Below are positions 20,090-29,927 of a stretch of DNA of 64,000 bases, in pieces (position 1 is the stretch's first letter; each line of letters starts with the position of its first letter). The stretch is from assembly GCA_009839725.1 (NCBI GenBank), contig VXPF01000117.1:83531-147530 (forward strand), written 5' to 3'. A program made the position numbers and the translations under genes. This DNA is from Dehalococcoidia bacterium. GTDB taxonomy: Bacteria; Chloroflexota; Dehalococcoidia; Tepidiformales; Tepidiformaceae. A model generated the notes under the pieces. That model did not search any database. It saw only the letters and a list, made by a program, of their open reading frames with translations, and was not told the DNA's origin.

Positions 20090-20915
20090 CGCTCTCCCAG
20101 GTAATGAGCAGGCCTTGGAGGGGCGGCCGCCAGGTGGGGAGCCACTCACCGCCGGGGCCGCGTTCGAACAGCTCGTCGAGGCGGGCGGCGACGCGCTCCG
20201 CCGCCCCGGCCGCGCCCGTCGCCTCAACGTCCTCGAGTGCGAAGGCGACGGCCTCCTCCTCGCTCGCGGGGTAGGCGACGCGCTCGGGCCAGGTGAAGGG
20301 CTCGGGAAGGAGGCGAACCTCCGGGAGGAGGCCGGCATCCCACATGACGGGCAGCAGCTCGCGATGGTCAGGGGAGCGGACCATCTCGACCCCGTGGGCG
20401 ATGCGGAAGAGGCGGGCATTTCGGGCAGGGGGCGTAGGGCTCCAGATCCAGATGGCGGCGCGGCGTGAGGCGGCGCGGTCGAGCTTCAGCACGAACTCGT
20501 CGATCTCGCGCACGAAGTAGACGACATCGACGCTGATGACGAAGTCGCCCTCAGCCCCGGCATCGAGCCAGGGGGCGCGTTCGAGCGCGGCGGTCGTGAT
20601 TCCGGCTTCCTCGGCGGAGGCGAGAAACTCATCGCCCATGCCCGGGGCGGGCTCGGCGTTGGTGAGGGCGCGGCAGCGCAGGGCGAGGGGCAGGCCGACG
20701 CGGCCTGCCCCGCCCCCCACGTCGACGACGTGGTCGTCGGGCCGGACGAGGGCCGCGATCTCGACGAGATTCGCATCGAGGGGACGGTGCGGGTCGAAGC
20801 GGTAGGAGGGAGCGTGCTTGCTCCAGCGATCCGCATTGAGCTCGTCTAGTCCGAGCGCCTGGCGTTGCTCCCGCCGGGCGTCGATCAGGGACTGGTAGCG
20901 ATCGAGGGCGGTCAT
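20070..20915 (-). CDS. SAM-dependent methyltransferase-like protein
   Basis: DHVVDVGGGAGRVGLPLAL motif I. Confidence 0.8.
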   Translation of the reverse strand: MTALDRYQSLIDARREQRQALGLDELNADRWSKHAPSYRFDPHRPLDANLVEIAALVRPDDHVVDVGGGAGRVGLPLALRCRALTNAEPAPGMGDEFLASAEEAGITTAALERAPWLDAGAEGDFVISVDVVYFVREIDEFVLKLDRAASRRAAIWIWSPTPPARNARLFRIAHGVEMVRSPDHRELLPVMWDAGLLPEVRLLPEPFTWPERVAYPASEEEAVAFALEDVEATGAAGAAERVAARLDELFERGPGGEWLPTWRPPLQGLLITWESGGADAR

Positions 20916-20958
20916 GACAGGGGCAGGATAGCCCGTCGACGGCGAGTCGTCGTTCGCG

Positions 20959-21705
20959 TTATGACGAGTCGTTGGCCGGCGAGCGCCGCGCTCGCAGGAG
21001 CGAATACACAAGCACGGCGAGCGTTGCCCCCACGACCGGCCCGACCCAGTAGATCCAGTGCGCGCTCCACTCGCCACCGGCGATGGCGGGGCCGAGGGAG
21101 CGGGCGGGATTCATGGAGGCGTTGCCGACGGGACCCCAGGCAAGGATCGCGAGGCCGACGTAGGAGCCGACCGCGATAGCGGCGAAGCTGCCCTGGGCCC
21201 GCTCGTCGGTGGCCACGCCCATGATCACGAGAGCGAGGAAGAAGGTGAGGATGACCTCGGCGAGGAAGGCGGCATCCACGCCGCCGATGCGAGGGGCGGT
21301 CGCCCCGGCGTCGCCGGCATCGCCCACGATGGCGACGATGGCGAGCCCCGCGAGGACGCTCCCGATGAGCTGCGCCACGACGTAGGCGAGGGCGCGGAGG
21401 GAGCCGATGCGGCCCGCCAGCCGGAAGGCCAGCGTCACGACCGGGTTGATGTGCGCGCCGGAGACGTGGCCCAGCGCGAAGATGGCGGCGACCACGACCA
21501 GGCCGGCGGCAAGCCCCATCCCCACGGGCGTGACACCGCCACCACTGGCAGCGTCCACGGCCACCGCGCCCGCGCTGAAGAACACGAGCGCGAACGTGCC
21601 AAGCACCTCGGAGAGCAGGGTGGCGGCTGCGCCACGGCGATCGCCGCGCCACTCCCGGTCGATCGCGGTTCCCGTCACGGCCTGCGCGAGGCTTCTCTCG
21701 GTCAC
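20959..21705 (-). CDS. MIP family aquaporin/glycerol channel-like protein
   Basis: Two NPA-type motifs: SGAHINPVVTLA and NASMNPARSLGPA. Confidence 0.9.
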   Translation of the reverse strand: MTERSLAQAVTGTAIDREWRGDRRGAAATLLSEVLGTFALVFFSAGAVAVDAASGGGVTPVGMGLAAGLVVVAAIFALGHVSGAHINPVVTLAFRLAGRIGSLRALAYVVAQLIGSVLAGLAIVAIVGDAGDAGATAPRIGGVDAAFLAEVILTFFLALVIMGVATDERAQGSFAAIAVGSYVGLAILAWGPVGNASMNPARSLGPAIAGGEWSAHWIYWVGPVVGATLAVLVYSLLRARRSPANDSS

Positions 21706-21766
21706 GGTCGCACACCCCCGGTGCGGCGACGGAGTATACGGACGCGATGTGGTCGGACGGCTGCGC

Positions 21767-23098
21767 TCAGCGGACGGACTCGTCGTACTTCGTGGCGATG
21801 TGGCCCTCGGCGACGAGGCGGTCGTACTCGTCGTCGGAGACACCCAGCAAGTCGCGGTAGACGTAGTCGTTGTCCTGTCCGAGGGCCACGGGGGGCCGGC
21901 GAATGCCACCCTCGGACGCGGGCAGGGCGTAGAGGGGTCCGGGGTAGAGGTACTCCCCGATGTCGTCCTCGATCTCGCAGGGCTGGTACAGATCGCGCGA
22001 CTGGACGTGGGGGTCGGCGAGCACCCGCCATGCGTGGAGGACGGGCGCGGCGGGGATCCCCGCTTCCTGCAGGCGGTGGAAGAGGCGCTCATCCTCGAAC
22101 TGGCAGGTCCACTCCGCCAAATTCGCGTCGAGGAGGTCGTGGTGGGCGGCGCGGCCGGCGCCGGTTGCGAGTTCGGGCGCGGCTGCCCAGGCGGGATCGC
22201 CCATGACGCCCCGGAGCGCCTCCCACTCGGCGTCGCTGGAAATGGTGATGGCGATCCAGCAGTCGTCGCCCTCGCCACCGTGGTCGGCGGGAAGGCAGGG
22301 GTAGAGGCCCGCGGGGGCGACGCCGTCGGCGGCGTAGATCGAGCGGTTGCCGATGGCGCGCTGCACGTTCCCGGTGAGGGCGTAGTCGAGGTACGCATGG
22401 GAGAACATGGCGACGGCGTTCTCGGCCTGGGCAAGCTCGATGAGCTGCCCCTCGCCAGTGTTGTTCCGATGCCACAGGGCAAAGAGGACCGAGAGCGCGA
22501 TCTGGGTGCCGCTCACGTAGTCGGCGGCGAAGACGCCGATGATGGGGTCGTCGCCCTCGTAGCCGCGCAGCATCTGGTGGCCCATGACGCTCTCGAGGTG
22601 GATGCCGAGGACGCGGGCATCGGAATAGTCGCCGCTCAGGCCGTAGCCGGAGGCGCGCACGAAGATGATGTCGTCGCGCTGTTCACGCAGCCACTCGTAG
22701 GTGATGCCGAGCTTCTCCATCGTTCCGGCGAGGCTGTTTTCGATGACCACGTCCGACTCGGCGATGACGCGCCCGAGGATCTCGCGGCCCTCGGGACGGC
22801 GGAGGTCGACGGTGAAGCTGCGCTTGTTCCGGAACATACCGACAAAGAGCGAGCAGTAGTTCCAGGAGCGTTCGCCGGGATCGTTGTTGGGGAAGCAGAT
22901 GGTGGAGGGGTAGTTCTTGACCTCTTCGGGGGTGGGGTGGGCGCGCGATCCGCGCGTGAGCGGCTGCCAGACGTACTGGTTCTCGGCCTTCAGCACCTCG
23001 GCGCCGAGGTCGCCGAGGATGGCGGTGGAGAAGGATCCCGCCCACACGCCCGTCAGGTCGACGACACGCACGCCTTCAAGGGGGAGAGGAACGGTCAC
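21767..23098 (-). CDS. CaiB/BaiF family CoA-transferase
   Basis: LEGVRVVDLTGVWAGSFSTAILGDLGAEVLKAE; NKRSFTVDLRRPEGREIL. Confidence 0.92.
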   Translation of the reverse strand: MTVPLPLEGVRVVDLTGVWAGSFSTAILGDLGAEVLKAENQYVWQPLTRGSRAHPTPEEVKNYPSTICFPNNDPGERSWNYCSLFVGMFRNKRSFTVDLRRPEGREILGRVIAESDVVIENSLAGTMEKLGITYEWLREQRDDIIFVRASGYGLSGDYSDARVLGIHLESVMGHQMLRGYEGDDPIIGVFAADYVSGTQIALSVLFALWHRNNTGEGQLIELAQAENAVAMFSHAYLDYALTGNVQRAIGNRSIYAADGVAPAGLYPCLPADHGGEGDDCWIAITISSDAEWEALRGVMGDPAWAAAPELATGAGRAAHHDLLDANLAEWTCQFEDERLFHRLQEAGIPAAPVLHAWRVLADPHVQSRDLYQPCEIEDDIGEYLYPGPLYALPASEGGIRRPPVALGQDNDYVYRDLLGVSDDEYDRLVAEGHIATKYDESVR

Positions 23099-23150
23099 GG
23101 CGCGCACCGTACGCCTCGATCGTGACAATCGCGAGTCCGCGCGGCGGGCG

Positions 23151-23846
23151 TCACAGGAGAGCGTCGGCGAGTTCGGTGAAGGTGGACACGGTCAGGTCGG
23201 GCTGGAGAGGCGAGTCCTCGTAGGGCAGGTTCTGGCGGTTGACGAAGGCGGCGCGGAAGCCGCAGGCGCGCGCGCCGAGCACGTCGAAGGAGTTGGCGGA
23301 GACCATGAAGCACTCGGCCGGCTCGAGACCCAGCCTGGCGGCGGCGTGGCGGTAGACGGCGGGGTGCGGCTTGAACGCCCCGATCTCGGCGACGGAGATG
23401 ATGGCATCGAAGTCCCAGCCGATGCGGTTGGTTGCGAGGTGCTCGAGGAAGTGCGGGTCGCCGTTGGAGAGGGCGACGAGGTCGTAGCTCTTCTTGAGCC
23501 GGTGGAGTGCATCAAGCACCTCGGGGTAGGGGTGCAGGTCCTGCCAGAAGGCCATGATCTCGTCGTCCGCGCCGTCGTCGGAGTCGATGCGGTTGAGCCG
23601 CAGGGTGTAGCGGAGGGCGCGGCGGCAGGTCTCGAGGTAGCCGCTGTGGCCAAGCAGAAGGATGTTGTCCTGGTACTGCTCGATGCGCTGGCGGGCGCGC
23701 CACTGCGCCCAGAACTCCGCCGGGTCGGCGTCGATCCCGCGTTCGGCGAACCAGCGTCCCACCGGCGGCTCGAGGCTGCCGCCGAGGTCGAGCACGGTCC
23801 CGAAGAGGTCGAAGGTCAGGGCGCGGACGCCACCGAGGCGGGTCAT
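23151..23846 (-). CDS. HAD family hydrolase, haloacid dehalogenase type II-like
   Basis: LTFDLFGTVLDLGG; ALSNGDPHFLEHL; FKPHPAVYRHAAARLG; SANSFDVLGARACGF. Confidence 0.85.
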   Translation of the reverse strand: MTRLGGVRALTFDLFGTVLDLGGSLEPPVGRWFAERGIDADPAEFWAQWRARQRIEQYQDNILLLGHSGYLETCRRALRYTLRLNRIDSDDGADDEIMAFWQDLHPYPEVLDALHRLKKSYDLVALSNGDPHFLEHLATNRIGWDFDAIISVAEIGAFKPHPAVYRHAAARLGLEPAECFMVSANSFDVLGARACGFRAAFVNRQNLPYEDSPLQPDLTVSTFTELADALL

Positions 23847-23966
23847 GGGCCGGGAGGATAGCCGGTTCGCACATCGTGGACGCGGGCGCAGGTTCGACAA
23901 GAACGGCGAAAGTGTCCACGATTGCCGTTGACTCGCGGCCGCCCGGTTCGCGAGGGGAGCAACAGC

Positions 23967-25085
23967 ATGAAGTTCGGGGTCTTCTTCGAGATATCGGTGC
24001 CGCGTCCGTGGGGCCCGGAGACCGAGTACACGGTGTACCAGAACTGCCTGGAGCAGGCTCGGGTCGCCGACGAACTGGGGTTCGACCAGGCATGGGCGGT
24101 GGAGCACCACTTCCTGGAGGAGTACTCGCACTGCTCGGCGCCGGAGATCTTCCTGACGGCGATCGCGATGCAGACGAAGCAGATCCGCGTGGGGCACGGC
24201 ATCGTGACGTGCGTTCCCGAGCTGAACAGCCCGATCCGTGCGGCCAAGCGCGGCGCCGTGCTCGACCTCGTGTCGGGCGGGCGGCTGGAGTTCGGCACGG
24301 GCCGCTCGGCGACGTGGACGGAGCTCGGCGGCTTCGGCGCGAACCCGGACGAGACGAAGAAGACGTGGGACGAGTACGTGCGCGTCATCCCGAAGATGTG
24401 GACGCAGGACCGCTTCAGCTGGCAGGGCCGGGCGTTCTCGATGCCCGAGCGCAGCGTCCTCCCGAAGCCGTACCAGAAACCGCACCCGCCTATGTGGGTG
24501 GCAGTGACGAGCGTGGGCACGGAAATCGACGCGGCCGAGCGGGGGCTCGGCAGCCTGGGGCTCTCCTTTGGGGGCGTGGGCGAGCAGGCACAGAAGATCG
24601 CCGGCTACCGCAAGCGCATCCAGTCATGCGACCCCGTGGGCGAGTTCGTGAACGAGCAGGTCAACACCGTCAGCTTCCTCTACTGCCACGAGGACGACGA
24701 GAAGGGGATCACGACGGGCCAGCGCATGGCCGGGACGTTCAACTACCTCTCCGAGCAGACGCTGGCGACGCGGCAGGCGTACCCGACGCCGTCGTACCTG
24801 TCGCCGGGGCTGCTGTACCAGCTGCGGCAGGAGTCGACGAGCGGACCCGAGGGCCGGGTGCCCGAGGGCCTCACGATCGGCGATCCGCACCGGGTGGCGC
24901 AGGCCGTGCGTCGCTGGGAAGAGGCAGGCGTGGACCGCATCAACTTCCTGCTGAACGTGCACGAGATGGTCCCGCAGGAGGACGTGCTCGCCTCGATGCG
25001 GCTGTTCGCGAGGGAAGTGATGCCGCAGTTCCAGGGCGACCAGGCGGCTGAGCCCGCCGGGGCCACGGCGGCGGGCGGCGCCTGA
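23967..25085 (+). CDS. LLM class flavin-dependent oxidoreductase
   Basis: MKFGVFFEIS...ADELGFDQAWAVEHHFLEEYSHCSAPEIFLTAIA; RLEFGTGRS. Confidence 0.92.
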   Translation: MKFGVFFEISVPRPWGPETEYTVYQNCLEQARVADELGFDQAWAVEHHFLEEYSHCSAPEIFLTAIAMQTKQIRVGHGIVTCVPELNSPIRAAKRGAVLDLVSGGRLEFGTGRSATWTELGGFGANPDETKKTWDEYVRVIPKMWTQDRFSWQGRAFSMPERSVLPKPYQKPHPPMWVAVTSVGTEIDAAERGLGSLGLSFGGVGEQAQKIAGYRKRIQSCDPVGEFVNEQVNTVSFLYCHEDDEKGITTGQRMAGTFNYLSEQTLATRQAYPTPSYLSPGLLYQLRQESTSGPEGRVPEGLTIGDPHRVAQAVRRWEEAGVDRINFLLNVHEMVPQEDVLASMRLFAREVMPQFQGDQAAEPAGATAAGGA

Positions 25086-25846
25086 TGCCACTGACAGGCA
25101 CCCGCGACCTCTCCGAGATCGCCGACACCGCCCCGCTCCTCGCGAGCCTCGAGACAGAGGAGTGGGAGTTGAAGGGCGCCCAGCATCTGCAGCTCCACTA
25201 CGAGCTCGGCGGCGACCGTGAGGCCCTGTTGCCTCCGGCTCTCCACCCCAGCATTCCCCCGACGCTGCTGGTCAACGTGACGCAGGTTCCCGACAGCGAG
25301 GTGGGCGCGTTCACGTTCGCGACGGTGCGCGTGGGATGCCGCGCGGGGGCGCGGCCGCGAGGGCTGCTGGTAAGGGGCTACTGCGACTCGGCCGCGGCGG
25401 CGAGCGTGCTGCGGGAGCGCTGGGGCCTCCCGCTGGAGGTTGCGGACGTGGAGCTCGACCCGAGCTACGCCCGCGCCACGACGAGCGTGACCGTCGACGG
25501 TACGTGCGTGCTGGCGGGGGAGCTGGTCGACCCGCAGCCCATCACGGGCGCGGACGTGCAGTACATGGCGACGCTGGCCCTCGCGCGGGTGGCTCGCGAC
25601 GGCGAGGAGACGCTGCTGCTCCAGGTCGACCCCGACTACACGTTCGACCGGGCGCAGCGGGGCCGCGCGAGACTCACCGCCTTCGAGGCGGAGGCGTGGA
25701 ACCTGCCCGGCGCGAGCGCCTCGCACCCGATCTCGGCCTCGCTGACGACGGTCGACATGACGCTGCCGCGGCTGCGCTACCTGATCCACCCGGACAAGGA
25801 TCCGCTGAGCGCGGTCGAGCGGCTCCCGCAGCCGCAGCCGGCCTGA
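25085..25846 (+). CDS. Acetoacetate decarboxylase-like superfamily protein (tentative)
   Basis: TGATG overlap with the LLM oxidoreductase; 253 aa; PPTLLVNVTQVPDSEVGAFTFATVRVGCRAGARPRGLLVRGYCDS. Confidence 0.6.
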   Translation: MPLTGTRDLSEIADTAPLLASLETEEWELKGAQHLQLHYELGGDREALLPPALHPSIPPTLLVNVTQVPDSEVGAFTFATVRVGCRAGARPRGLLVRGYCDSAAAASVLRERWGLPLEVADVELDPSYARATTSVTVDGTCVLAGELVDPQPITGADVQYMATLALARVARDGEETLLLQVDPDYTFDRAQRGRARLTAFEAEAWNLPGASASHPISASLTTVDMTLPRLRYLIHPDKDPLSAVERLPQPQPA

Positions 25847-25891
25847 GGGGCGCTTGGGACACCTCTCGCAGCCTGCAGCGGAGAGCTACGG

Positions 25892-26996
25892 TCACTCCGG
25901 TGGCTCTGGAGACCTGCACCCCCGTCCACGGGACGCTGTCCGGTTCTCGCCACGCCACTCAAGGGAGGCTCTGATCTCGCGAAACAGAGCGCCTACATCC
26001 CTCAGGCTCGCATCGTCCGAACCTGACGATGCCTGCTCGATGAGCTCGCGTCCCGCCTCTTCCCCAGCCTCATCGAACCAGATGCTGGAACCACTCTCCA
26101 CATCGGTGAGACCCGTGCACCAGCCGCCCGTGTAGGCGCCACCGACCCGAACGGTCATGCCGTCCGGAATCGTGACGATCAGATTGTCGCTTATCCAGTA
26201 GCGCCCTGGGCCCGGAACCGGCTCCCCGAAGACCTCCCGCACACCATCTGGTCCCACCAACCATGGCGGTTGGCGCCAGCGAAACTGCACTGGCTGGAGT
26301 TCATCAGGGTCTGTCAGTTCATCACCACAACCCCGGTAGTCGTGGGCAAGACTCTCGACGACGAGCAGGGTACGCAGGCGATGGCCCGTGGGGTCAGGCC
26401 GTAGCTCCGCCACCTTGAACCGGACCAGGCACTGGTCTCCCCAAGTCCAGTCGATACGGTCTCCCGCCTCAATCGTCCCATAGAACGCCGCCCGGGAGGC
26501 TCCTGTGGCGTCCGCAACATGCAGCAGCAGGCCTACGGGCGTGTATCGATCGGGCCAGTCGATAGTGCTCGTCAAGTCGTTCACATCGGAGAGGAAGGCG
26601 TAGGAGCCCGGCGCTGACACAGCCCCCATCGTGTGGAGGTTGTAGGACGTGGACTCCACCCTGAAAGCGGCCGCCACAGCCACCGGCCCATCCACAGTGA
26701 AGCTTGCCGTGCTCGTCTCCGTGCCCCTCGTCGTCGTCACCGCGGCCGGTCCGGCCGTGACGGTGGCGCCCTTCGGGAGACTCCTCCACACGCTGAAGTC
26801 GTACCCCTTTTCTGCCTCCGCCACCAGCGTCACCACTGTACCGAGGACGTACGTTCCGTCCTCGCGCGGCTCAGGATTAACCGCCACACTCCCACCCTCG
26901 CCCACCATCACCGCCAGCACGTATCCCCGTGGCGCCCCCGTGAAGTGTGCCGTCGCCGTTGTGTCCCGGGTGAGCCGGAACTGCGTGGGATTCATG
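25892..26996 (-). CDS. InlB-type bacterial-repeat-containing hypothetical (second half of a possibly split secreted protein)
   Basis: ATG at ATGA overlap with the upstream ORF stop; GYDFSVWRSLPKGATVT...STASFTVDGPVAVAAAF repeat. Confidence 0.6.
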
Positions 26997-27294
26997 GCCG
27001 CTTCAACGACGCCCCGCTTCCGTCTTCGAGCGTCCATCGGCTGAATGTACAGCCCTCATCGGCCAACGCTTCAACTTCGATGGAGACGTCCCCGGGAAGA
27101 GTCCACTCCCTCGCGGGGTCGGAAGCCAGGCCACCGTTGCTCGCCTCGCGGACAAGGACCGTGCCGCATCCCTCCGGGGTGACGGGAGTTAGCAGCCGAT
27201 GGGTGGAGCCGCGCGTAGCGAGAACTCCCGCAGTCACCATCCCGGCAACCACGGCCAAGGCCCACAGCGCAAGGGCGATGTTGCGCTTGCTCAC
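26992..27294 (-). CDS. Signal-peptide/TM N-terminal fragment with a partial InlB-type repeat
   Basis: MSKRNIALALWALAVVAGMVTAGVLA...EGCTFSRWTLEDGSGASLKRP*; stop overlaps next ATG (ATGA). Confidence 0.55.
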   Translation of the reverse strand: MSKRNIALALWALAVVAGMVTAGVLATRGSTHRLLTPVTPEGCGTVLVREASNGGLASDPAREWTLPGDVSIEVEALADEGCTFSRWTLEDGSGASLKRP

Positions 27295-27378
27295 AGCTCA
27301 CCTCCCCCGGGGGCGACCCCAACGCGCCCTCGCGAGCGTAGCAGGGGCCGCGTGATGCGGATAAGAGGCGTGGCGGCC

Positions 27379-28125
27379 TTAGCGCCCGAAGAGCTTGGAG
27401 CCGAGCCAGCGGATGGGGTCGAAGTAGCGGTCGGCGACGCGCTCCTTCAGGGGGATGATGGCGTTGTCCGTGATGTGGATCTCTTCCGGACAGACCTCGG
27501 TGCAGCACTTGGTGATGTTGCAGTAGCCGACGCCCGCATCCTGGCGGGCCAGCTCGAGCCGGTCCTCGGTGTCGAGGGGGTGCATCTCGAGCTCGGCGAG
27601 GCGCACGAAGAAGCGCGGACCGGCGAACTCGGGCTTGTTCTCGGGATGGTCGCGGATGACGTGGCAGACGTTCTGGCAGAGGAAGCACTCGATGCACTTG
27701 CGGAATTCCTGCCCGCGCTCGATGTCTTCCTGCATCATGCGATAGGTGCCGTCGGCCTCCCGAGGGCGAGGCTTGAAGGCGGGAATGGTCTTGGCGACCT
27801 CGTAGTTGAAGGAGACGTCGGTCACGAGGTCGCGGATGAGCGGCCACGTCTTCATGGGAGCGACGGTAATCTGCTCGCCGGGCTCGTAGAGGTTCATGCG
27901 CGTCATGCACATGAGGCGGGGTTCGCCATTGATCTCGGCGCTGCAGGAGCCGCACTTGCCGGCCTTGCAGTTCCAGCGGACGGCGAGGTCGGGGGCTTCG
28001 GTGGCCTGGATGCGATGGATGACGTCGAGGACGACCTGGCCTTCCTCAACCTCGACCGAGTAGTCCTGCCAATCGCCGCTCTCGCCGTCGCCACGGAACA
28101 CGCGCATGTTCGCTGTTTCGCTCAT
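27379..28125 (-). CDS. sdhB: Succinate dehydrogenase/fumarate reductase iron-sulfur subunit
   Basis: RWNCKAGKCGSCSAEING; CIECFLCQNVC; CCTEVCPEEIHITDNAIIPLKER. Confidence 0.93.
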   Translation of the reverse strand: MSETANMRVFRGDGESGDWQDYSVEVEEGQVVLDVIHRIQATEAPDLAVRWNCKAGKCGSCSAEINGEPRLMCMTRMNLYEPGEQITVAPMKTWPLIRDLVTDVSFNYEVAKTIPAFKPRPREADGTYRMMQEDIERGQEFRKCIECFLCQNVCHVIRDHPENKPEFAGPRFFVRLAELEMHPLDTEDRLELARQDAGVGYCNITKCCTEVCPEEIHITDNAIIPLKERVADRYFDPIRWLGSKLFGR

Positions 28126-28127
28126 GG

Positions 28128-29924
28128 TTACTCCTCGAACAGCTCCTGCAGGTCGGCGGGCATCTCGGGAAGGGGCGAGGTGGTGACCTCCATCTCCCCG
28201 TCCGCGCCCTGGCGGATGACGACGTTCTTGTTGCCCCACTCTGCATCGTTGGGGCCGGGGTAGTCGTCGCGGGTGTGGCCGCCACGGCTCTCCTGGCGGA
28301 CGTTGGCGGCGCGCGCGGTGGCCTCGGAGACGGTCAGGAGGGCCTGCAGGTCGATGGCCAGGTGCCAGCCCGGGTTGTACTGCTGGTGCCCGTAGACGCC
28401 CACGCTGGCGGCGCGCCCCTTGTAGCCCTCGATGCGCTCCTGCGCCTCGATCAGCTCCGACTCGGTGCGGATGATGCCGACGAGGTTGTGCATCGTGTCC
28501 TGGAGGTCTCGCTGGATGTCGTAGGGACCCTCGGCGCCGTCGCGCTCGAAGGGGGCGCGCATGGCCGCCACGATCTCCTCGACCTGCGCATCGTCCGCCT
28601 CGGGAGCGGAGGCCTGGGCGGCGGCGTCCTCGGCGGCGCCCAGGCCGGCGCGGCGTCCGAAGACGACGAGGTCGGAGAGGGAGTTGCCGCCGAGGCGGTT
28701 GGCGCCATGCATGCCGCCGGCGCACTCGCCCGCGGCGTAGAGCCCGGGGACGGTCGTGGCAGCGGTGTCGGCATCGACACGGATGCCGCCCATGATGTAG
28801 TGCATCGTGGGACCGACTTCCATCGCCTGGGAGGTGATGTCGACGTCGGCGAGCTGCTTGAACTGGTGATACATGCTCGGCAGGCGGCGGCGGATGTACT
28901 CGGTGGAACGGCGCGTGGCGATGTCGAGGAAGACGCCGCCGTGGGGGCTGCCGCGCCCCGCCTTCACCTCGGAGTTGATGGCGCGGGCCACCTCGTCGCG
29001 GGGGAGGAGGTCGGGGGTGCGGCGGTTGTTGACCTTGTCCTCGTACCAGGCGTCCGCTTCCTCGATCGAGTCGGCCGTCTCTGCCGCGAAGAACTCGGGG
29101 ATGTAGTTGAACATGAAGCGCTCGCCGTCGCTGTTGCGCAGCGTGCCGCCGTCGCCGCGGACGCCTTCGGTCACGAGAATGCCGCGCACGCTCGGGGGCC
29201 AGACCATCCCGGTCGGGTGGAACTGGACGCACTCCATGTCGATGAGCTCGGCGCCGGCCCAGTAGGCGAGGGCGTGACCGTCGCCGGTGTACTCCCAGGA
29301 GTTCGAGGTGACGGCAAAGGCCTTGCCCGTGCCGCCAGTAGCGAGCACGGTCGACTTCGCGTTGAAGACCAGCAGGTTGCCGCTTTCGCGCCAGTAGGCC
29401 ACAGCGCCGGAGACGCGGTCGCCATCCTTGAGCAGCCGCGAGACCGTGCACTCCATGAACACGTCGATGCCGTTGTGGACGGCGTGCTGCTGGAGCGTGC
29501 GGATGAGCTCGAGGCCGGTGCGGTCGCCAACGTGGGCGAGGCGGGCGTAGCGGTGGCCGCCGAAGTCGCGCTGGAGGATGCGGCCGTCGTTGGTGCGGTC
29601 GAAGAGGGCGCCCCACTCCTCGAGCTCGTTCACGCGGTCGGGGGCTTCCTGGGCATGGAGCTGGGCCATGCGCCAGTTGTTGAGCATCTTGCCGCCGCGC
29701 ATGGTGTCGCGGAAGTGGACCTGCCAGTTGTCCTGGGGCCAGACGTTGCCGAGCGCGGCGGCGATGCCGCCCTCGGCCATCACGGTGTGGGCCTTGCCCA
29801 GCAGTGACTTGCAGATGAGGGCGGTGCGGGCGCCCCGAGCGGACGCCTCAATGGCGGCCCGTAGCCCGGCGCCGCCGGCCCCGATGACGATGACGTCGTA
29901 GTCGTGGCGTTCGTACTCAACCAT
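28128..29924 (-). CDS. sdhA: Succinate dehydrogenase/fumarate reductase flavoprotein subunit
   Basis: VIGAGGAGLRAAIEA; AEGGIAAALGN; LVFGRRAG. Confidence 0.95.
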   Translation of the reverse strand: MVEYERHDYDVIVIGAGGAGLRAAIEASARGARTALICKSLLGKAHTVMAEGGIAAALGNVWPQDNWQVHFRDTMRGGKMLNNWRMAQLHAQEAPDRVNELEEWGALFDRTNDGRILQRDFGGHRYARLAHVGDRTGLELIRTLQQHAVHNGIDVFMECTVSRLLKDGDRVSGAVAYWRESGNLLVFNAKSTVLATGGTGKAFAVTSNSWEYTGDGHALAYWAGAELIDMECVQFHPTGMVWPPSVRGILVTEGVRGDGGTLRNSDGERFMFNYIPEFFAAETADSIEEADAWYEDKVNNRRTPDLLPRDEVARAINSEVKAGRGSPHGGVFLDIATRRSTEYIRRRLPSMYHQFKQLADVDITSQAMEVGPTMHYIMGGIRVDADTAATTVPGLYAAGECAGGMHGANRLGGNSLSDLVVFGRRAGLGAAEDAAAQASAPEADDAQVEEIVAAMRAPFERDGAEGPYDIQRDLQDTMHNLVGIIRTESELIEAQERIEGYKGRAASVGVYGHQQYNPGWHLAIDLQALLTVSEATARAANVRQESRGGHTRDDYPGPNDAEWGNKNVVIRQGADGEMEVTTSPLPEMPADLQELFEE

Positions 29925-29927
29925 CGG

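Noticed and set aside
26992-27037. Programmed -1 frameshift signal at the split InlB-type ORF
   Set aside because: No slippery heptamer or stimulatory structure evident; sequencing error or ordinary ATGA coupling is equally likely.
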